Notes: a model not told the origin generated them from the sequence alone. A stretch of DNA of 64,000 bases from Dietzia psychralcaliphila (GCF_003096095.1 NZ_CP015453.1:2852001-2916000), one strand, 5' to 3'. Counted from the first letter of the stretch, positions 29,960 through 38,235 are shown. Numbers and translations: made by a program.

Positions 29960-30724
29960 ATGGAACTGACCCAGGCGAGCGCACTCGTGACCGGCGGCGC
30001 CTCCGGGCTGGGCCGGGCCACCGTGGCCCGGTTCGTCGACGCCGGCGTCCCCACCGTCCTGGTGGACCTGCCCTCCTCGGGCGGACAGCAGGTGGCCGAG
30101 GAGTTCGGTGACCTCGTCACCTTCGCCCCCGCCGACGTCGCGGAGCCCGAGCAGGTCAGCTCGGCTGTCCGGGCTGCGGCGGACCGCGCTCCCCTGCGTG
30201 CGGTCGTGCACTGTGCGGGCATCGGCCGGACCGTCCGGGTGGTGGACCGCGAGGGCGAACCGGGCTCGCTGGAGGACTTCGAGCTGGTCGTGCGGGTGAA
30301 CCTCCTGGGCTCGTTCAACGTCCTGCGGATCGCCGCGGCCGAGATGGCCCAGAACGACCCCGTCGACGGTGAGCGCGGCGTGGTCGTGATGACCGCCTCC
30401 GTGGCCGCCTGGGAGGGCCAGATCGGGCAGATGCCCTACTCGGCGTCCAAAGCCGGCATCGTCGGGATGACCATCGTCGCCGCCCGCGACCTCGCTCGCC
30501 GCCAGATCCGTGTCAACACGATCGCCCCCGGTATCTTCGAGACCCCGATCTTCGACCGCCATCCCGCCGAGCTCGTCGATGGCCTGGCCGCGCAGATCCC
30601 GCACCCCTCGCGTCTCGGCCGACCCGACGAGTACGCCAAGCTCGCCCTGCACGTGGTGGACAACGCCATGATCAACGGTGAGACCATCCGGATCGACGGC
30701 GCGATCCGGATGGCGCCCAGATGA
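29960..30724 (+). CDS. SDR 3-hydroxyacyl-CoA dehydrogenase, HSD17B10-like
   Basis: The 254-residue SDR begins ELTQASALVTGGASGLGRAT, with Asp in VLVDLPSSGG indicating NAD use. The catalytic residues are Ser in VVMTASVAA and YSASK (Tyr-X3-Lys about 162-166). The segment IRVNTIAPGIFETPIF matches type-2 3-hydroxyacyl-CoA dehydrogenases. It supplies the third step of the beta-oxidation spiral. Its stop overlaps the start of the crotonase remnant. Confidence 0.87.
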   Translation: MELTQASALVTGGASGLGRATVARFVDAGVPTVLVDLPSSGGQQVAEEFGDLVTFAPADVAEPEQVSSAVRAAADRAPLRAVVHCAGIGRTVRVVDREGEPGSLEDFELVVRVNLLGSFNVLRIAAAEMAQNDPVDGERGVVVMTASVAAWEGQIGQMPYSASKAGIVGMTIVAARDLARRQIRVNTIAPGIFETPIFDRHPAELVDGLAAQIPHPSRLGRPDEYAKLALHVVDNAMINGETIRIDGAIRMAPR

Positions 30725-30942
30725 GCTGCGCGGCCGTCGCGCCGGCCACCGCGGTCTCCGGCAACGCTGTGCTCGCCGATCGGGCGTCGAAGTCGATCAT
30801 GACCGGGTCCCGCGAGTGGACCTCGGAGGTGGAATTCGGGAAGATGAGGGATATCTTCCCGCCGGTCCGGTCGTCGATCGACGCCCGCGAAGGTGTGCTC
30901 GCGTTCACGCAGAAGCGGGCTCCCCGGTGGACGGCGACCTGA
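30721..30942 (+). pseudogene. C-terminal remnant of an enoyl-CoA hydratase
   Basis: The 73-residue frame beginning at ATG 30721 (overlapping the SDR stop) ends in DRASKSIMTGSREW, then PPVRSSIDAREGVLAFTQKR and APRW. This is the recognisable last 55 or so residues of a crotonase (pattern VRASKRI..EDAREGxxAFxEKRAPxW). The N-terminal 190 residues, with both catalytic regions, are absent and not found in other frames nearby. An internal deletion that joined the SDR end to the hydratase tail would explain it. Whether the short peptide is made is unknown. Confidence 0.7.
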
Positions 30943-30952
30943 GAGGACCACG

Positions 30953-31564
30953 ATGACCAGTGGCACGGTGCAACGCGACCTCCTGGCGGTCGCCCGCCGG
31001 GAGTTCGTGGAACACGGCTACGGGGGCGCCTCGATCCGGTCGATCGCCCAGAAGACAGGGGTGAGCCTGTCCGCGATGTACTACCACTACGCCAGCAAGC
31101 AGGAGCTGCTGGCGGCGATGCTCAACTCGGGGATGGACTCCTTCGAGCGCCGCGTGGTCGAGGAGTTCGAGGCCAAGGACCCGACCCCCACCGGCCGACT
31201 GCTGGGGTACGTCGCCTCACTGGTGCGGTTCCGCACCCTCGAGCAGGAGCAGTCCCAACTGGTCCAGACGGAAACCCGGAACCTGGAACCAGAGTTTCTC
31301 TCCGCCTATCGCGAACGGCAGCGTCAGTCCAGCGAGCCACTGCGGCAGGCGCTCGCAGACGGTGTCGACAGTGGAGAGTTCCGCACCCCGTTCCCGGAGG
31401 ATTCCTACCGGTCGATCCTCGGCATGTGCAACGCGATAGCCCATTGGTACGAACCGGCCGGCGATCTCACGGTCGAGGAGATCGTGCACCGGTACCAGGA
31501 ACTCGCACTGCGTGTGGTCTACCACCGCGACGTCGCCCCACCGGCATCTGAACCCAGCTCCTGA
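30953..31564 (+). CDS. TetR family transcriptional regulator of the catabolic operon
   Basis: The 203-residue protein has an N-terminal HTH (FVEHGYGGASIRSIAQKTGVSLSAMYYHYASKQELLAAML, about 17-55) and a C-terminal ligand domain. GAGAGGA precedes the ATG. As the last gene of the operon it probably represses the promoter at 22388, through the CGAACGTTCG palindrome, and responds to an acyl-CoA (inference from family and context). Confidence 0.88.
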   Translation: MTSGTVQRDLLAVARREFVEHGYGGASIRSIAQKTGVSLSAMYYHYASKQELLAAMLNSGMDSFERRVVEEFEAKDPTPTGRLLGYVASLVRFRTLEQEQSQLVQTETRNLEPEFLSAYRERQRQSSEPLRQALADGVDSGEFRTPFPEDSYRSILGMCNAIAHWYEPAGDLTVEEIVHRYQELALRVVYHRDVAPPASEPSS

Positions 31565-31588
31565 ACCCAGTTCGTCAACCCGTCGGCA

Positions 31589-31615
31589 TCCGCCTCCGCG
31601 CCTGGCCGAGGCGGA
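31589..31615. terminator. Hairpin between convergent genes
   Basis: Arms TCCGCCTC and GAGGCGGA with an 11-nt loop lie 24 nt after the TetR stop and 26 nt before the YihY stop. It probably acts in both directions. Confidence 0.6.
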
Positions 31616-31640
31616 GGTCCCGACTGTAAGCGTCCCGGGC

Positions 31641-32717
31641 TCAGTCGGGGTTGCGGGCCTGCTCCGCCTGGGCCTCGCGGCGGACGTCGGCGGCGTCGTC
31701 GATGGTCTTCTGCCGCTTCTCCTCGGCCTTGTCGCTGGCGGTGGTGTCACGGGGCGGGAGCTGGATGGTCTCCTCGGCGTGCATCCCGGCCTGGAGTTCG
31801 CGGGCCCGCTCCATCTCGGCGTCGACCTCGGCCCCGAACAGCAACGCGTTGTTGGTGATCCACAGCCAGAGCAGGAACATGATGACGCCGGCCAGCGAAC
31901 CGTAGGTGGCGTTGTAACTGCCGAAGTTCGACACGTAGAACACGAACGCGGCCGTGGCGACCGCCCAGACCAGCAGCGCCACGATCGCACCCACGGAGAT
32001 CCACCGGAACCTGGGTTGCTTGATGTTGGGCGAGAACCCGTAGAGCACGGCCAGGATCACGACGACGACGAGGACCAGCACCGGCCACTTGGCGATGCCC
32101 CACACGGTCACGGCGGTCTCGCCGAGGCCCACGAGGTCCCCCACCCAGGCGGCGATCGGGCCGCTGACGACCAGCATGAGCCCGGCCAGGCAGACCAGGA
32201 GCAGAAGGACCGCGGTCAGCACGATCATGGCGGGCTTGAGCTTCCAGAAGGGGCGCCCCTCCTCGACCTCGTAGATGCGGTTCATGGCCCTTCCGAAGGC
32301 GCCCACGTAGCCGGACGCCGTCCACAGCGCGCCCAGCAGACCTGTGATGAGGGCGAGTCCGGCGGCCGGGGTGTTGACCAACGAGTCGATGGGCCCCCGC
32401 AGAGCCGCGAGTGTCTCCTCCGGGGCAGCACCCTCGAACAGCTCCATCACGGCGTTGACGGTCTCCTGGCCCTGACCGAACACGCCGAGCAGGGACACCA
32501 CCGCCAGCAGCGCCGGGAAGATCGAGAGCACCGCGAAGTACGTCAACGCGGCGGCCAGGTCCGTGCATTTGTCCTTGGAGAACTCGGCGGCGGCACGCGT
32601 GAGGCCGATCTTCCAGGTTCCGGACTTCAGCGAGGTCGGTGACTCGGGCTTCCCGGCATCCGGGTCGGTGTCCGGGTCCGGCTTGTCGGTGATGTCGCGG
32701 CTGCTACTCGTGCTCAT
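31641..32717 (-). CDS. YihY/BrkB family inner-membrane protein (copy 2)
   Basis: The 358-residue paralogue of the gene at 21153 has the same segment order (ALTYFAVLSIFPALLAVVSLLGVFGQG, LWTASGYVGAFGRAMNRIYEVEEGRP, YGSLAGVIMFLLWLWITNNALLFGAEVDAE) and the same PPRDTTASD sequence near the C-terminus. It lacks the Asp-Ala repeats; its tail is Glu/Arg/Ala-rich. ATG at 32717 has no clear ribosome site, and GACAGT lies 7 nt upstream. Confidence 0.88.
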   Translation of the reverse strand: MSTSSSRDITDKPDPDTDPDAGKPESPTSLKSGTWKIGLTRAAAEFSKDKCTDLAAALTYFAVLSIFPALLAVVSLLGVFGQGQETVNAVMELFEGAAPEETLAALRGPIDSLVNTPAAGLALITGLLGALWTASGYVGAFGRAMNRIYEVEEGRPFWKLKPAMIVLTAVLLLLVCLAGLMLVVSGPIAAWVGDLVGLGETAVTVWGIAKWPVLVLVVVVILAVLYGFSPNIKQPRFRWISVGAIVALLVWAVATAAFVFYVSNFGSYNATYGSLAGVIMFLLWLWITNNALLFGAEVDAEMERARELQAGMHAEETIQLPPRDTTASDKAEEKRQKTIDDAADVRREAQAEQARNPD

Positions 32718-32812
32718 GTAGGTGACTGTCCCATCGGTGGGACGTGCGCGCATCCTGTGGGGTCGATCTCCCCGGGGCGGGATCAGGCATCATGTGCGTT
32801 ACCCTCGTAGGT

Positions 32813-32848
32813 GTCACATCACCAAAGTGTCACTTGACCAGTGTCGCA
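32813..32848. promoter_or_regulatory. Spaced GTCAC direct repeats
   Basis: GTCACA (32813), GTCACT (32829) and GTCGCA (32843) lie in the same orientation, 16 and 14 bp apart, 40-70 nt upstream of the gene at 32885. The unit resembles the 9-bp arrays at 5.3 and 7.6 kb but is not 9-bp phased. Confidence 0.3.
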
Positions 32849-32884
32849 GCAATCGCGACCCCGACCACCTACAGAGAGCACACC

Positions 32885-33280
32885 ATGAGCCTGTCCAACG
32901 CCATCCTCCGCGGAGTCACCGGCGCCTTCGTCCTCAACTCGGGACTGTCCAAGCGCAACCTGCCCACCGAGGCCGCCCAGGGCCTACAGGGCTTCGCGGC
33001 GACCGGCGTCCCGCAGGTCGCCAAGATGGAGCCGGACACGTTCGGCAAGTTCGTCGCCTACTCGGAGATCGGCATCGGCGCGGCCCTGCTGACCCCCGTG
33101 GTCTCGCCGCGCCTCGCGGGGGCCGCTCTGGGGACATTCTCCGCCGGCCTGCTGGCCATGTACTTCCGCAACCCCTCGATGACCGAGTCCGACGGCATCC
33201 GTCCCACCCAGGAGGGCATGAGCCTGGCCAAGGACGCGTTCATGGCGGCCATCGCCGGCGCCCTGGTCACCAGCAAGTAG
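32885..33280 (+). CDS. DoxX-like small membrane protein
   Basis: The 131-residue protein has three or four hydrophobic segments (about 6-20, 52-72, 76-97 and 115-129) and a layout like the DoxX superfamily: LRGVTGAFVLNSGLSKRNLP, then YSEIGIGAALLTPVVSPRLAGAAL, then MYFRNPSMTESDGIRPTQEG. Function unknown. ATG at 32885; GAGAG upstream is a weak site. Confidence 0.6.
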   Translation: MSLSNAILRGVTGAFVLNSGLSKRNLPTEAAQGLQGFAATGVPQVAKMEPDTFGKFVAYSEIGIGAALLTPVVSPRLAGAALGTFSAGLLAMYFRNPSMTESDGIRPTQEGMSLAKDAFMAAIAGALVTSK

Positions 33281-33298
33281 CCCGCGAGCCCGGTCCGA

Positions 33299-33332
33299 GT
33301 GGCCCGGTCCCACATCCACGGGGCCGGGTCAC
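33299..33332. terminator. GC-rich hairpin between convergent genes
   Basis: Arms of 13 nt with two mismatches (GTGGCCCGGTCCC and GGGGCCGGGTCAC) and an 8-nt loop overlap the stop codon of the minus-strand gene ending at 33329. Confidence 0.55.
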
Positions 33333-34219
33333 TGCTCCGACTGCTCTGACTGCTCTGACTGCCAGGACTCCTTGATGGTCCGCGACCGCCGGGAATGCCG
33401 GACCGCCACGACGGCGAAGGCCACGCCGATCACCAGTGGGACCCACACCTTGGAGTACTCGACGAGGAACTCGACCCAGGCCGGGAGAGAGACCGCGGGC
33501 AGAGAGATCGACGGCAGCGAGATGTCCGGCCAGGGGATCTGCGGGAAAGACACGTTCGGCCACGGGATGTCGACTTCCGGGAGGCGATCGAAGATCCACT
33601 CGAGAACCGGATCGAGGAGCCTACCGATCAGCGGCAGGAGGATTATCACGGCGATCGCCCAGCCGGATCTCCCGAGACCGGCCGCGACCGGGTACGCCAC
33701 CCGCTTCCACGGCGACGCGGCGATCGCCTCCAGTCTCGCCTCGGCGGCGGAGCCCGGCGGCGGGTCAAAGTGGACGACGTCGCGTCCGTCACGGAAAGTC
33801 ACCTGGCGGACGGCGGTGGCGAACGCGCTGCTGCGCATCTGCACGCGCGGACCGGAGAACGCCTTGAGTCCGGTGGTGAACTTCCCGGGTCCGGGTGGGT
33901 CCGCGTCGATGGCGACACGGTGATCGCCGATCTGGTGGGCCCTGCCCACGACCTCACCCTCGCGCAGCAGCACGTAGCCCGGGTTGGCCACCCGGTCCGG
34001 TCCGGCAGCGTCCGCCTCCGCGAGTTCGCGCGACCCCTCCTCCGCCACCTCAGGGGTCGTCCTCGAGCTGCGGTCCCCCTTCGGACGCGGGTAGCCGTCG
34101 TCGACGGCCCGCAGGGCACCGGGTCCACCCACCGCGACCTCGAGCATTCCATGAACAGGATGCTCGAGCCGCCACACTTCCGGCGCGACTTCGGCTCCGG
34201 CAGAAGGGTTGTGGGTCAT
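33329..34219 (-). CDS. Membrane protein with periodic Pro/aromatic linker
   Basis: The 296-residue protein has a soluble N-terminal half (about 1-170) and a first membrane segment (WAIAVIILLPLIGRLL, about 182-198). Between this and the second segment (about 246-264) lies an unusual periodic stretch with Pro every 4-6 residues (VDIPWPNVSFPQIPWPDISL then PSISLPAVSLPAW). The end is basic followed by SEQSEQSEQ, encoded by 9-bp DNA repeats at 33330-33360. I do not recognise the family. Its ATG overlaps the cysQ stop (TGATG), so it is coupled to cysQ. Confidence 0.7.
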   Translation of the reverse strand: MTHNPSAGAEVAPEVWRLEHPVHGMLEVAVGGPGALRAVDDGYPRPKGDRSSRTTPEVAEEGSRELAEADAAGPDRVANPGYVLLREGEVVGRAHQIGDHRVAIDADPPGPGKFTTGLKAFSGPRVQMRSSAFATAVRQVTFRDGRDVVHFDPPPGSAAEARLEAIAASPWKRVAYPVAAGLGRSGWAIAVIILLPLIGRLLDPVLEWIFDRLPEVDIPWPNVSFPQIPWPDISLPSISLPAVSLPAWVEFLVEYSKVWVPLVIGVAFAVVAVRHSRRSRTIKESWQSEQSEQSEQ

Positions 34220-35034
34220 CACCCAGTGGAGGCTATCGCCTCCAGTATCGCCCCGGCCAGGTCGGCGCGACAGACAACCAGATCAGGTAGGTAGGTCTCG
34301 GCCACGTTGTACTCCAACGGGGAGCCGTCCACGCGCACCGCGACGAACCCCCGGGCCAGGGCCACCCCGGCCGGGGCAGCCGAGTCCCACTGGTACTGAC
34401 CGCCGGCGTGGATGTAGGCGTCGGCCTCCCCGCGCACCACGGCGGCCACTTTGGCACCGGCCGAACCCAACGGCACCATATCCCCGCCCACGGCCTCGGC
34501 GACCGCCTCCGCGAACGCCGGCGGACGGGACGCCGAGAGGACGATCCTCGGTCGCGAGCCCGAACGTGGCTCGAGAAGGCCGCCCCCGTCCACGCTGCCG
34601 TTGCCCACGGGGGCGGCGTAGACCTCGTCGTCGTCGGTCCCCAACACCACCCCGAGCGCCGGAAGTGACACCGCGGCGGCCGTGAGCCGCGACCGCGCCG
34701 GATCCCCCGATCGCTCCCACAACGCCACGTGGACCGCCCAGTCCGGACGATCGCCGAGACCGTACTCGCGGGTGCCGTCGACGGGGTCGATGATCCACAC
34801 CCGGTCGGCGTCGACTCGGGCGAGATCATCGCTGGACTCCTCCGAGAGCACCGAGTCGCCGGGGCGCTCGGCGGCGAGCCGCTCCAACAACAGCGAATTG
34901 GCGCGTCGGTCACCGAGATCGCCCAGTGCGCGCTTCGTGGGACCCGACGACCGCAGCTCCACCAGCAGGCGCCCGGCATCGGCGGCCAGGTCGACGGCGA
35001 GCTGTTGATCAGAGGAGCGCAGGGAAGCTGTCAT
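34219..35034 (-). CDS. cysQ: 3'(2'),5'-bisphosphate nucleotidase
   Basis: CysQ hydrolyses 3'-phosphoadenosine 5'-phosphate and PAPS, balancing sulfate activation. The 271-residue member of the inositol-monophosphatase superfamily has the metal motif WIIDPVDGTREYG (about 84-96), an early Glu-Glu pair in SVLSEESSDD, and WDSAAPAGVALA near the C-terminus. The nearby cysD and cysNC support CysQ over generic inositol phosphatase. TAGTGT lies exactly 7 nt before ATG 35034, and GGAGGG lies within that spacer. Confidence 0.85.
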   Translation of the reverse strand: MTASLRSSDQQLAVDLAADAGRLLVELRSSGPTKRALGDLGDRRANSLLLERLAAERPGDSVLSEESSDDLARVDADRVWIIDPVDGTREYGLGDRPDWAVHVALWERSGDPARSRLTAAAVSLPALGVVLGTDDDEVYAAPVGNGSVDGGGLLEPRSGSRPRIVLSASRPPAFAEAVAEAVGGDMVPLGSAGAKVAAVVRGEADAYIHAGGQYQWDSAAPAGVALARGFVAVRVDGSPLEYNVAETYLPDLVVCRADLAGAILEAIASTG

Positions 35035-35079
35035 GCCCTCCACACTAGGAGGCCTGACGCGAGAACGAGCGGCAGACGC

Positions 35080-35295
35080 CTATCGTCGGCGCAGGCGAAG
35101 GCCCCGCCGACGACCGTGCCCGTACTCCCGGACCACGCGGGCCGGCTCGTCCGGACAGCGGTGGGCGTCAGCCGCGACCCGCGCCGCACCGCGCGAGGGC
35201 AGCACTCCGCTCGTCGCCCCGCAGCGATGGCACCCCCAGGTAGCGCCGTCAGTGCCTTCCTGGACATAACATGCCCGCTCGCCGACCTCGTCCAT
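35080..35295 (-). CDS. Small Cys/His protein, 71 aa
   Basis: GGGGAGCGAG precedes an ATG at 35295. The frame has strongly GC-biased third positions, as the neighbouring genes do. The product has ACYVQEGTDGATWGCHRCGATSG (residues 8-30) and DAHRCPDEP (about 48-56): a CHRC knuckle plus further Cys/His, which could bind zinc. The C-terminus is Arg-rich. A longer form could start at 35346. I do not recognise a family, and a chance frame is not excluded. Confidence 0.5.
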   Translation of the reverse strand: MDEVGERACYVQEGTDGATWGCHRCGATSGVLPSRGAARVAADAHRCPDEPARVVREYGHGRRRGLRLRRR

Positions 35296-35492
35296 CTCGC
35301 TCCCCAGAGCAGGGCGCCGGCCCCGAGCCGGCGCGAATAGGCCCATTGTGTCACAAAACTCTCATGTTGACGGTCGACGAATCGACCCCTCCCCGACAGT
35401 CGCCCCCGGCACCCCGGACGGACACGGCACGGCCACGGGCTCCGGCGCGACTCCCCCACCCGGTTCCGCGGCCCCTCTGGGAGACTGTCCCC

Positions 35493-35975
35493 ATGAGGGT
35501 CACCGCCAAATCGGACTACGCGCTGCGGGCGCTCGTCGAACTCGCGGCTGCGCAGCGTGATCACGGCGGCGACGGCCCCCGGGAGAACCCGATCAGTGCC
35601 GAGGAACTGGGGCGACTGCAGGACATCCCGCACGGGTTCCTCCAGTCGATCCTGTCGGACCTGCGGCGGGCCGGAATCGTGGCCAGCCGACGGGGCAAGA
35701 CCGGAGGCTGGACGCTCGCCCAGGACGCGGGGACCATCAGCGTCGCGGACGTCCTGCGCGCGGTCGACGGTCCGCTGGTCAGCGTCTATGACGTGCGCCC
35801 AGAGGCGGTCGACTACAACGAGCGGGCCTCGATCCTCCAGCACGTGTGGATCGCCTCGAGGGCCTCCCTCCGGCGGGTCATGGACGCGGTGTCGATCTCC
35901 GACCTGGCCGAGGGCCGGCTGCCCGACGACGTCCACGCCCTCACCCTCGACGACGACGCCTGGGAACCCCGTTGA
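35493..35975 (+). CDS. Rrf2 family transcriptional regulator without Fe-S cysteines
   Basis: The 160-residue protein starts MRVTAKSDYALRALVELA, the standard Rrf2 opening. The winged helix follows (ISAEELGRLQDIPHGFLQSILSDLRRAGIVASRRGKTGGWTLA, about 33-75). There is no cysteine, so it cannot hold the Fe-S cluster of IscR/NsrR and is closer to CymR-like members. Its place among cysQ, TauE permeases and cysDNC suggests control of sulfur genes (inference). Confidence 0.88.
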   Translation: MRVTAKSDYALRALVELAAAQRDHGGDGPRENPISAEELGRLQDIPHGFLQSILSDLRRAGIVASRRGKTGGWTLAQDAGTISVADVLRAVDGPLVSVYDVRPEAVDYNERASILQHVWIASRASLRRVMDAVSISDLAEGRLPDDVHALTLDDDAWEPR

Positions 35976-36004
35976 GCCGTTGACCCGGGGCCCACCAGCC
36001 CGCC

Positions 36005-36108
36005 GCCCCGTTACCCCGGCGCCCCGGTGCCCCGGTGCTCTATTGCCCCGGTGCCCCGCCGCTCTGTTGCCCCAGTGCCCCGCCGCCCCGCTACCCCAGC
36101 GCCCCGAC
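36005..36108. repeat. Octanucleotide-phased repeat, about 13 units
   Basis: Units of 8 bp (GCCCCGGT, GCCCCGCC, GCTCTATT and relatives) run in register, with a weaker 24-bp super-period. The array follows the Rrf2 gene and precedes the TauE gene. Confidence 0.8.
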
Positions 36109-36197
36109 CTGTACCCGACCTGCCGGGCTGCGCCCGAAGCCGAGTGCTGTTTCCCCGCGATCGTGCCCACGCCGCGCCCGGGTTTTAATGTCTAGTG

Positions 36198-36209
36198 AAC
36201 CGCTCGGTT
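36198..36209. promoter_or_regulatory. Palindrome AACCGCTCGGTT upstream of TauE
   Basis: A perfect 12-bp inverted repeat lies in AT-richer DNA 92 nt before the GTG at 36301. It is flanked by direct copies of GGTTTAATG-like sequence (36181 and 36205). It could be an operator, for instance for the adjacent Rrf2 regulator. Confidence 0.35.
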
Positions 36210-36300
36210 TAATGCCCTAAAGGTCTGAGGTCCGCACTCCCCGGTGCACCAGGCAACTCCGAGCCGGACAGTCTCATCGATCAACGCCGGAGGATCCCTC

Positions 36301-37191
36301 GTGCCCACCCTGATCGTCCTCGGCTTTGCCGGACTACTCGCCCAGCTGGTCGACGGCTCGCTCGGCATGGGATACGGCGTCACCTCGACGACGATCCTCG
36401 TGGCCGCCGGGATCGCCCCCGCCGCCGCGTCCGCAGCCGTGCACTTCGCCCAGATCGGCACCACGCTCGCCTCGGGGATCTCCCACCACAAGTTCGGAAA
36501 CGTGGACTGGCGCATCGTGGCGATCCTCGCGGGCCCGGGCGCGGTGGGCGCGTTCATCGGCGCGACGGCCCTGACCCGGCTGTCCAGCGCGGCTGCCAAG
36601 CCCATCGTCGCCTCGCTCCTGCTCGCCCTCGGGTTCTACGTGCTGTACCGCTTCCTGCGACTCGGCGGCACGCGACCCCAGTTCTCCGGCAAGGTCTCGG
36701 CGCGCTTCCTCGTCCCGCTCGGCTTCGCCGGCGGCACCCTCGACGCGTTCGGCGGCGGCGGATGGGGCCCGGTGGGAACGACCACCCTGCTCTCGTCGGG
36801 TCGGGTGGAGCCCCGCAAGGTCGTCGGCTCCGTCAGCGCCTCGGAGTTCGTGGTGTCGGTGAGCGCCTCGATCGGCTTCCTCTTCGGCCTCGGTGCCGCC
36901 GGCATCAACTGGGCCTTCGCGGCCGCGCTGTTGATCGGCGGCGTCATAGCCGCGCCGTTCGCCGCCTGGATGGTGCGCCACCTGTCGCCGCGGGTCCTGG
37001 GGACGGCCGCCGGCGGCCTCATCATCATCACCAACACGTTCACCCTGCTGAATTCCACCGGCGCCTCCACACTGGTGATCGCGCCGGTGCTCGGGACGCT
37101 GTTCCTGGTGTGGATCGTGCTTGTGGTCCACGCCGTCCGCGCCGTCCGTCGTGAGCGGACTCCCGACCCGGTGCTCGTCCCGGCCTCCTGA
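36301..37191 (+). CDS. TauE/SafE family sulfur-anion permease (copy 1)
   Basis: The 296-residue protein has about eight membrane segments. The two half-motifs are GSLGMGYGVTSTTILVAAGIAPAAASAAVH (about 19-48) and GFAGGTLDAFGGGGWGPVGTTTLL (about 141-164). The family moves sulfite, sulfonates or related anions. GTG at 36301 is chosen for GGAGG 7 nt upstream; a GTG at 36244 would add 19 poorly conserved residues. Confidence 0.85.
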   Translation: MPTLIVLGFAGLLAQLVDGSLGMGYGVTSTTILVAAGIAPAAASAAVHFAQIGTTLASGISHHKFGNVDWRIVAILAGPGAVGAFIGATALTRLSSAAAKPIVASLLLALGFYVLYRFLRLGGTRPQFSGKVSARFLVPLGFAGGTLDAFGGGGWGPVGTTTLLSSGRVEPRKVVGSVSASEFVVSVSASIGFLFGLGAAGINWAFAAALLIGGVIAAPFAAWMVRHLSPRVLGTAAGGLIIITNTFTLLNSTGASTLVIAPVLGTLFLVWIVLVVHAVRAVRRERTPDPVLVPAS

Positions 37192-37226
37192 ACAGGAGCC
37201 CGGCGAGATCCCCGCACACCACCACA

Positions 37227-37294
37227 ATCCGCTACTCCGCCGCCGGATCGGCTACCCGCATAGCGGTAGCGAATCGGACGGCGGAGTAGCGGAT
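37227..37294. terminator. 30-bp inverted repeat between convergent genes
   Basis: Two 30-nt arms with four mismatches (outer 16 nt ATCCGCTACTCCGCCG perfect) and an 8-nt loop lie between the two TauE genes. Confidence 0.7.
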
Positions 37295-37313
37295 CCTCCG
37301 GGCCGGGTGCGGG

Positions 37314-38231
37314 TCAGGCGCGGGCCCGGTCCTGCTCGGCCGGCGCGTCGAGGTGCACCGAGTACCTGCGTACCAACACCCGCCACACGAGCGGCCCCAC
37401 CGTCACCAGCACCAGGGCGATCGCGCCTATCAGCGCCGGCGGGGCGCCGAGCATCGCGGACGCGGTCACGGCCAGCACGATCGTGATGCCCCGCCGGATC
37501 AGACCCTGCGGGACCCGCCCGGCGAACTTGGAGCCGAAGAACGTGCCGATCGCACCGCCGATCAACAACGGCACCAGCAGGTTCCAGTCGACGCCGGTCA
37601 CCATCACGTGCCCGATCGCCGCCGCGATCACCAGCGGGACCGCCTGCACGAGGTCGGTGCCCACCAGGCGCAGCGCGGCCAGGGTCGGGTACAGCAGCAT
37701 GATGCACATCATGATGACCGTGCCGGAGCCCACCGAGGTGATGCCCACCATCAGCCCGCCGATCACGCCGACCAGCAGGGTGATCAACGGTTTGACCGGC
37801 GGGTTCGGGTCGTTGCCCGTGCGTATCTTGCCTGCCATCTCGAAGAACGCGCGCAGGAAGTAGGCCGAGGACGCCACGATGAGCGTGGCGCCGATGGCCT
37901 TCTTCAACAAGCCCTGCACGTCGTCGGCTCCCACGGCGTGCACGAGCCACGCGCCCAGGTACGCCGTCGGCACCGAACCCAGGATCAGCCAGAACGCGAT
38001 CCTGAGGTTGGGTTTCCCGTGCTTCCAGTGCACGCCGGCGCCGATGACCTTGTTGACCGCGTTGACCACGAGGTCGTTGGCCACGGCGGCGGTGGGCGGG
38101 ATCCCCACGAGGATGAGCGCGGGCGTCATCAACGCCCCGCCGCCCATCCCCGTCAGGCCTATGACCACGCCGATCACGGCACTGACGACCAGCAACCCCA
38201 GCGAGTCGAAGGTCCAGAGCGCCTCCGGCAC
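37314..38231 (-). CDS. TauE/SafE family permease (copy 2), in the cysDNC operon
   Basis: The 305-residue protein has about eight membrane segments, with GLTGMGGGALMTPALILVGIPPTAAVANDLVVNAVNKVIGA (about 25-65) and GITSVGSGTVIMMCIMLLYP (about 163-182). It starts (GTG, 38231) 4 nt after the cysNC stop, so it is co-transcribed with the sulfate-activation genes. It may therefore import or export a sulfur anion used by them (inference). It is only distantly similar to copy 1. Confidence 0.87.
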   Translation of the reverse strand: MPEALWTFDSLGLLVVSAVIGVVIGLTGMGGGALMTPALILVGIPPTAAVANDLVVNAVNKVIGAGVHWKHGKPNLRIAFWLILGSVPTAYLGAWLVHAVGADDVQGLLKKAIGATLIVASSAYFLRAFFEMAGKIRTGNDPNPPVKPLITLLVGVIGGLMVGITSVGSGTVIMMCIMLLYPTLAALRLVGTDLVQAVPLVIAAAIGHVMVTGVDWNLLVPLLIGGAIGTFFGSKFAGRVPQGLIRRGITIVLAVTASAMLGAPPALIGAIALVLVTVGPLVWRVLVRRYSVHLDAPAEQDRARA

Positions 38232-38235
38232 CAGC

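Noticed and set aside
30678-30956. Alternative 92-codon frame over the crotonase remnant
   Set aside because: Arg/Gly-rich translation without homology; the 30721 frame carries the crotonase signature.
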